DNA of 9,522 nucleotides. Source: JAADHY01 sp964428935. Its GTDB lineage: Bacteria; Planctomycetota; Planctomycetia; Planctomycetales; Planctomycetaceae. The notes under the pieces are model-generated. The model saw only the letters and a program-made list of their open reading frames with translations, was not told the origin of the DNA and did no database searches. The stretch is from the NCBI GenBank assembly GCA_964428935.1, contig CAYSAG010000204.1:1-9522 (forward strand). The letters are read 5' to 3'. Position 1 is the stretch's first letter. Every line of letters starts with the position of its first letter. The translations under genes were made by a program, and so were the position numbers. Positions 5,892-9,522 of the stretch are shown here, in pieces.

Positions 5892-8072
5892 ATGGTGAAA
5901 GTTCAGTTTCCCGACGGCTCGCTCAAAGAGTACCCCGACCAGACGACTCCGTTGCAAATTGCCGAACAGATTGGCTCGCGTTTGGCCAAGGCCACGCTGG
6001 CCGCTCTGGTCAACGGCCAAGTGGTCGACGCAACGCGGCCGCTGGCGGAGCTGGCCGACTCGCAGCCGGTCCAACTGAAACTGTTGACCGACCGCGACCC
6101 CGAGGCATTGCCCGTGCTGCGCCACTCGGCGGCTCACGTCATGGCTCGAGCGGTCATGCGTCTTTTCCCGAATGTGCGTTTGGCCTTTGGTCCGACAGTC
6201 GCCCACGGTTTCTACTACGACTTCGAGCTGGACCGCTCCATTCGCGAAGAGGACTTCCCTCGCATTGAGGAAGAAATGCGTCGAATCATTTCGGCGGCCG
6301 AGCCGTTCGAGCGGGTCGAACTGCCGCGGGAGAAGGCCATTGAGCTGTGTCGCGAACTCAACCAGCCGCTGAAGGTCGAACACATTCAGACCACGCTGGC
6401 CGACCACGAGACGCTGAGCTTTTACCGGCTGGGCGAGTTCATTGACTTGTGCCGCGGGCCACACATTCCCGACGCCGGACGCATTAAGGCGTTCAAGCTG
6501 TTGTCGGTCGCCGCGGCCTACTGGAAGGGCGACGCGTCCGGCAAGCGTCTGCAGCGTCTCTACGGAACGGCTTGGTTCAGCAAGAAGGACTTGGAGGAGT
6601 ACCTGAAACAGGTCGAAGAGGCCAAACGACGCGACCACCGCGTGCTGGGCAAACGGTTGCGGTTGTTCCATATTAGCCAAGAGGTCGGGCCGGGGTTGCC
6701 CTTGTGGTGTCCGAAAGGGGCGGTCGTCCGCGGCATTTTGGAGGACTTCATTAAGCAAGAGCTGCTCCGACGCGGCTACCAGCCCGTCTACACGCCGCAC
6801 ATTGGTCGCGTCGAGCTGTACGAGACGAGCGGCCATTTCCCGTACTACCGGGCGTCGCAGTTCGCCCCCATTTTCCTGCACGAGGCCGGTCAGTTGGTCG
6901 ACGCGTGGCTGCAGCGGCTGCAGGAAGACCGTTTGAGCGCGGACGACGAGAAAAAGCTGCTCGAAGCCGCTCGGGTGCTCGGCGCCGACTTGCCCGACTA
7001 CGACCCGGCCGCGCCGAAGCAAAAACGCGTGGAGGTGCTTCGGCAGTGGGAACTGCAGCACGAGCGGTACCTGATTAAGCCCATGAACTGCCCGCACCAC
7101 GTGCAGATTTACCGGTCGCAGCCGCGGAGCTACCGCGACTTGCCGGTGCGGTTGGCCGAGTTCGGCACGGTGTACCGGTACGAGCAGTCGGGCGAGCTGG
7201 CCGGGCTGTTGCGTGTGCGCGGTCTGACGCAAGACGACGCTCACCTGTTTTGCACGCCGGAGCAGGTGGAGGAGGAGTTCCGAAGTACGCTGGAGTTGGT
7301 GCAGTTCGTGCTGGAGAGCGTCGGCCTGGAAGAGTACCGAATTCAGCTCTCGCTGCGCGACCCCAACAGCGACAAGTACGTGGGCAGCGAGGAGAACTGG
7401 CGGCGAGCGGAGGAAAGCTTGCGTCGCGTGCTGTCCGACTTCGGCAAGCCGTTCGAGGCCATTGAAGGCGAGGCGGCCTTTTACGGCCCGAAGGCCGACT
7501 TCATGGTGCGCGACTGCCTGGGACGCGAATGGCAGCTCGGCACGGTCCAACTGGACTACAACCTGCCGGAGCGGTTCGAGCTGGAGTACATTGGGCCGGA
7601 CAACCGGCCGCACCGTCCGGTCATGATTCACCGAGCTCCGTTCGGCTCGCTGGAGCGGTTCGTGGGCATGCTCATTGAGCACTTCGCCGGGGCCTTCCCG
7701 CTGTGGCTGGCTCCCGAGCAGGTCCGCGTGCTGCCGGTCAGCGACAAGTACCTCGACTACGCTTTCCAAGTGCAGCGGCAGTTCGCCGAAGCGGGCTTCC
7801 GCGTCACCGTCGACACCCACAGCGCGAAGGTCAACGCGAAAATTCGCGACGCGCAGCTGGAGCTGATTCCGTACATGCTGATTGTGGGCGAGCGGGAACA
7901 GGCGAGCCAAACGGTGTCGGTGCGCGACCGCATTGACGGCGACTTGGGCGGCATGCCCGTCGGCCAGGCCATTGAAAGGCTCAAGCAAGAGGTGGCCGAA
8001 CGGCGAGTTCGGCAGGTGGCGAAGCCGACGCTGAGCGCGTTTCAAGAGACCGGCGAGCAGTTCGAGTACTGA
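5892..8072 (+). CDS. thrS: Threonine--tRNA ligase (ThrRS), with an extra internal segment
   Basis: Class II synthetase that charges tRNA(Thr) with threonine and edits mischarged serine; cytoplasmic. Domains in order: TGS (1-63); editing domain with H78, H82, C187 and H191 (HSAAHVMAR and LCRGPH); class II catalytic core (about 255-605) with zinc ligands C400 (MNCPHH), H451 (QDDAH) and H580 (MIHRAPFGS), motif 2 arginine R429 and motif 3 arginine R589; anticodon-binding domain (about 606-705). All key residues are present. At 726 residues it is well above E. coli ThrRS (642): roughly 55-60 residues are inserted at about 328-388, just before the zinc cysteine, and the C-terminus is about 20 longer. 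MNCPHH replaces the E. coli MNCPGH, a variant I believe occurs in other phyla. GGAAAGGA ends 9 bases before the ATG. infC, rpmI and rplT, which follow thrS in many bacteria, are absent. Confidence 0.97.
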   Translation: MVKVQFPDGSLKEYPDQTTPLQIAEQIGSRLAKATLAALVNGQVVDATRPLAELADSQPVQLKLLTDRDPEALPVLRHSAAHVMARAVMRLFPNVRLAFGPTVAHGFYYDFELDRSIREEDFPRIEEEMRRIISAAEPFERVELPREKAIELCRELNQPLKVEHIQTTLADHETLSFYRLGEFIDLCRGPHIPDAGRIKAFKLLSVAAAYWKGDASGKRLQRLYGTAWFSKKDLEEYLKQVEEAKRRDHRVLGKRLRLFHISQEVGPGLPLWCPKGAVVRGILEDFIKQELLRRGYQPVYTPHIGRVELYETSGHFPYYRASQFAPIFLHEAGQLVDAWLQRLQEDRLSADDEKKLLEAARVLGADLPDYDPAAPKQKRVEVLRQWELQHERYLIKPMNCPHHVQIYRSQPRSYRDLPVRLAEFGTVYRYEQSGELAGLLRVRGLTQDDAHLFCTPEQVEEEFRSTLELVQFVLESVGLEEYRIQLSLRDPNSDKYVGSEENWRRAEESLRRVLSDFGKPFEAIEGEAAFYGPKADFMVRDCLGREWQLGTVQLDYNLPERFELEYIGPDNRPHRPVMIHRAPFGSLERFVGMLIEHFAGAFPLWLAPEQVRVLPVSDKYLDYAFQVQRQFAEAGFRVTVDTHSAKVNAKIRDAQLELIPYMLIVGEREQASQTVSVRDRIDGDLGGMPVGQAIERLKQEVAERRVRQVAKPTLSAFQETGEQFEY

Positions 8073-8365
8073 GCTGGCGAGGTTGAGCGGCGGGGCGAGC
8101 CGAACGTCTGCAGCCCACGTCCGACAGCGGCAGCGTGCCGCCTGCTCAAACGCTGGCTGGCGGTGTCGCGACCGGCCGCGTCTGTGGACGGCGTGGGACG
8201 TCGCGCAAGACCCCTTCGCGGTTCACCGCTCGACGGTGCAGCGGACGCTGGAGTGCCCGCTTCCAGGGCGGTGCGAACAGCCGGCTGCCGCGGCTCGTCA
8301 AGGGGAGCGGTCGTCCCGCGCAGACCAACCGCTCGCTTGCGCCGGCTTTCCGACCCACTTACCCG
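8073..8365. other. Non-coding gap between convergent thrS and aldo/keto reductase genes
   Basis: This 293-base stretch has no gene I can support and no ApT at all. It contains one inverted repeat (8305-8334), listed separately. No T-tract terminator is seen for either gene. Confidence 0.5.
8305..8334. terminator. Inverted repeat between convergent thrS and aldo/keto reductase genes
   Basis: GAGCGGT (8305-8311) is perfectly complementary to ACCGCTC (8328-8334), with a 16-base loop inside which GT/AC could extend the stem. It sits about 32 bases past the aldo/keto reductase stop and 230 bases past the thrS stop. There is no T run on either strand, so termination is only suggested by position. 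Confidence 0.25.
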
Positions 8366-9286
8366 TCAGACCAACGGCTTGGCCGGGTAGCGAGCCAACA
8401 GTTGCAAGCACTCGTCAATTTCCTTGGGACGCTCGAATCCAATGGTCATGGCGTCCAGCAGGCCGTTTTCCTGGGCGTACTTCAGGCACTCCTCTTTGCG
8501 GTCGACCAATTGGCCCTCGCCCAGAATTTTCATGCCCAGAATGGCCTTGCCGTTCTTTCGAGCTTGAGTCAGCACGGCGGCAATTTGTTCCGGCGTGCCG
8601 TCCATTTTGACGCCGGCCGGATTAATGCGGGCCAAAATGACGTCGACCCACGGACAACGTGCCGCCACCTGTAACGCCGGCAAACTGTGACACGAAACGC
8701 CGACCGCTCGGACCTTGCCTTGCCGCTTCGCCTCGTCCAAAGCTTCCATGTACGGCTCCAGCTCCGTGTCCCACGTGTCGGTCGTGACGCAGTGGAGCAG
8801 CAGAATGTCGAGCCGGTCGGTGGCAATTTCGTGCAGGAAGCGTTCGACCGTGGTCAAGGCGACCCGCTTTCGCCACGGCTCGGCCTTCGGCTTGGTGGGA
8901 CCGTCGTAGCGCCACCACACTTTCGACAAAATGGCAATTTCGTCACGCGGAATGAACCGCAAGGCTTCGCGGAAGTACACGTGCGTGCCGTAAAGGTCGG
9001 CCAAGTCGAAAAAGCGAATGCCCCGCTCGTACGCGTGTCGCATGAGGGCCACGAATTTCTCGAAGCCCATGCGCGTGTGGTCCGACTGCCGACGGCTTCC
9101 GTGCATGCCGGTGCCCTGCGCGACTCGGGACAGTTTGATTCCCGTGCGGCCCAGTTGCACCAAAGGCGGAGCGGGAACTTCAGCCTTGGGTTCGGCCGCC
9201 CGCACAACACGCCCACTCACCAGCCCAGCGGCACAAGCCGCGACCCCGGTTCCCGCAAGAAACTGACGGCGGTTGCAACGTGGCAT
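8366..9286 (-). CDS. Aldo/keto reductase family protein with Tat signal peptide
   Basis: NAD(P)H-dependent oxidoreductase of the (beta/alpha)8 aldo/keto reductase family; substrate unknown. Residues 1-31 form a twin-arginine signal: NRRQFLAG, a short Ala/Gly-rich hydrophobic stretch, then VVRAAEP as a likely cleavage site. Export of the folded, cofactor-loaded protein to the periplasm is therefore predicted. The catalytic tetrad is complete: D94 and Y99 (FFDLADLYG), K122 (ILSKVWW) and H165 (LLLHCVTTD). The middle portion (KVRAVGVSCHS) matches the family core. At 306 residues including the signal, the C-terminal part is compact. GGGAGG (plus-strand 9295-9300) lies 8 bases before the ATG, the best ribosome binding site in the window. 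It converges on thrS. Tat-exported oxidoreductases of this kind are frequent in Planctomycetes, from general knowledge. Confidence 0.9.
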   Translation of the reverse strand: MPRCNRRQFLAGTGVAACAAGLVSGRVVRAAEPKAEVPAPPLVQLGRTGIKLSRVAQGTGMHGSRRQSDHTRMGFEKFVALMRHAYERGIRFFDLADLYGTHVYFREALRFIPRDEIAILSKVWWRYDGPTKPKAEPWRKRVALTTVERFLHEIATDRLDILLLHCVTTDTWDTELEPYMEALDEAKRQGKVRAVGVSCHSLPALQVAARCPWVDVILARINPAGVKMDGTPEQIAAVLTQARKNGKAILGMKILGEGQLVDRKEECLKYAQENGLLDAMTIGFERPKEIDECLQLLARYPAKPLV

Positions 9287-9294
9287 TTTGGACG

Positions 9295-9300
9295 CCTCCC
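9295..9300 (-). promoter_or_regulatory. Strong Shine-Dalgarno of the aldo/keto reductase gene
   Basis: The complement reads GGGAGG, 8 bases before the ATG whose first base is 9286. It fixes that start, which also gives the complete twin-arginine signal. Confidence 0.7.
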
Positions 9301-9397
9301 GTTGTCAGCGAAGTGGTGTTCAGCACCAGGCAACGAACGAGAAGAAAACGCGACGACGACCGGTCCGGCTGCCAGCTGTTCGTCTAGCGCGGCGCGC

Positions 9398-9522
9398 TCA
9401 ACGCCGCTGCCGTTTCGCCTGCGGCCGCCGGTCGACGCCGGAGCGGCCAGTCGACTCCGTTTCCGAAGAAAGCTCCACCGTGGGCTCGCCTTTCAGCCAG
9501 CCCAGCGACGTCAGAAACTGGT
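9398..9522 (-). CDS. Possible C-terminal end of an unrecognised protein (partial)
   Basis: Reading the minus strand in from the right edge, one frame stays open for 41 codons to a TGA at 9398-9400. It begins QFLTSLGWLKGEPTVELSSE, continues through a polar stretch, and ends in a basic tail (RRPQAKRQRR). Most third positions are G or C, as in the real genes here, and the hydrophobic-then-basic layout looks like a genuine C-terminus. I do not recognise the family. A second minus frame is open to a TAG at 9384-9386, but its Ala/Arg/Gly-rich translation looks more like a shadow. The rest of the gene is outside the window. Confidence 0.4.
   Translation of the reverse strand, partial: QFLTSLGWLKGEPTVELSSETESTGRSGVDRRPQAKRQRR

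Noticed and set aside
5799..8045. Long minus-strand open frame (748 codons) opposite thrS
   Set aside because: It mirrors thrS in the complementary frame. The Leu/Val/Arg/Gln-heavy translation is typical of a shadow frame.
1..9522. Mobile element, CRISPR array, toxin-antitoxin or defence locus
   Set aside because: No transposase, integrase, spaced direct repeats or defence-type domains are visible. All recognised genes are core functions or ordinary enzymes with uniform codon use.

Overview
This is a GC-rich chromosomal window (low-to-mid 60s percent by eye) carrying conserved housekeeping genes. I think it comes from a member of the Planctomycetes, probably near the Pirellulales. That rests on protein style: a Tat-exported aldo/keto reductase, a soluble TPR protein of a type I associate with that phylum, the YacG and FmdB sequences, and the loose gene spacing. 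It is an inference, not a proof. I see no phage, transposon, CRISPR array, rRNA or tRNA.

Layout. Bases 1-3390 hold four plus-strand genes: dnaJ (5' end cut off by the window edge), grpE, an FmdB-type zinc-ribbon protein and a YacG-type zinc protein. They are separated by gaps of about 300-380 bp. Bases 3576-5552 hold two minus-strand genes: rpsT (ribosomal protein S20) and a 474-residue TPR protein. The TPR gene diverges from thrS (threonyl-tRNA synthetase, 5892-8072, plus). thrS converges on a Tat-signal aldo/keto reductase gene (8366-9286, minus). The last 125 bases may hold the C-terminus of another minus-strand gene.

How the genes relate. DnaJ and GrpE are the two co-chaperones of DnaK, which is not in the window. 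S20 and ThrS serve translation, and YacG belongs to a family that inhibits DNA gyrase. Apart from the chaperone pair, nothing links the genes into one pathway. Long gaps and individual ribosome binding sites suggest mostly separate transcripts.

The main unexpected signal is in the DNA text itself. The trinucleotide GAT and its complement ATC are strongly depleted. I count 30 in total where simple composition would give roughly 200. There is no GATC, GATA or TATC, and none of the 30 lies in about 2.3 kb of non-coding sequence. ApT as a whole is nearly absent from non-coding DNA (6 occurrences, fewer than TpA). Ile codon choice depends on the preceding base: ATC follows A, and ATT is used elsewhere. 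Because the non-coding DNA is affected too, codon usage cannot be the whole cause. A genome-wide modification, restriction or mutational process encoded elsewhere is a possibility. All counts were made by hand.
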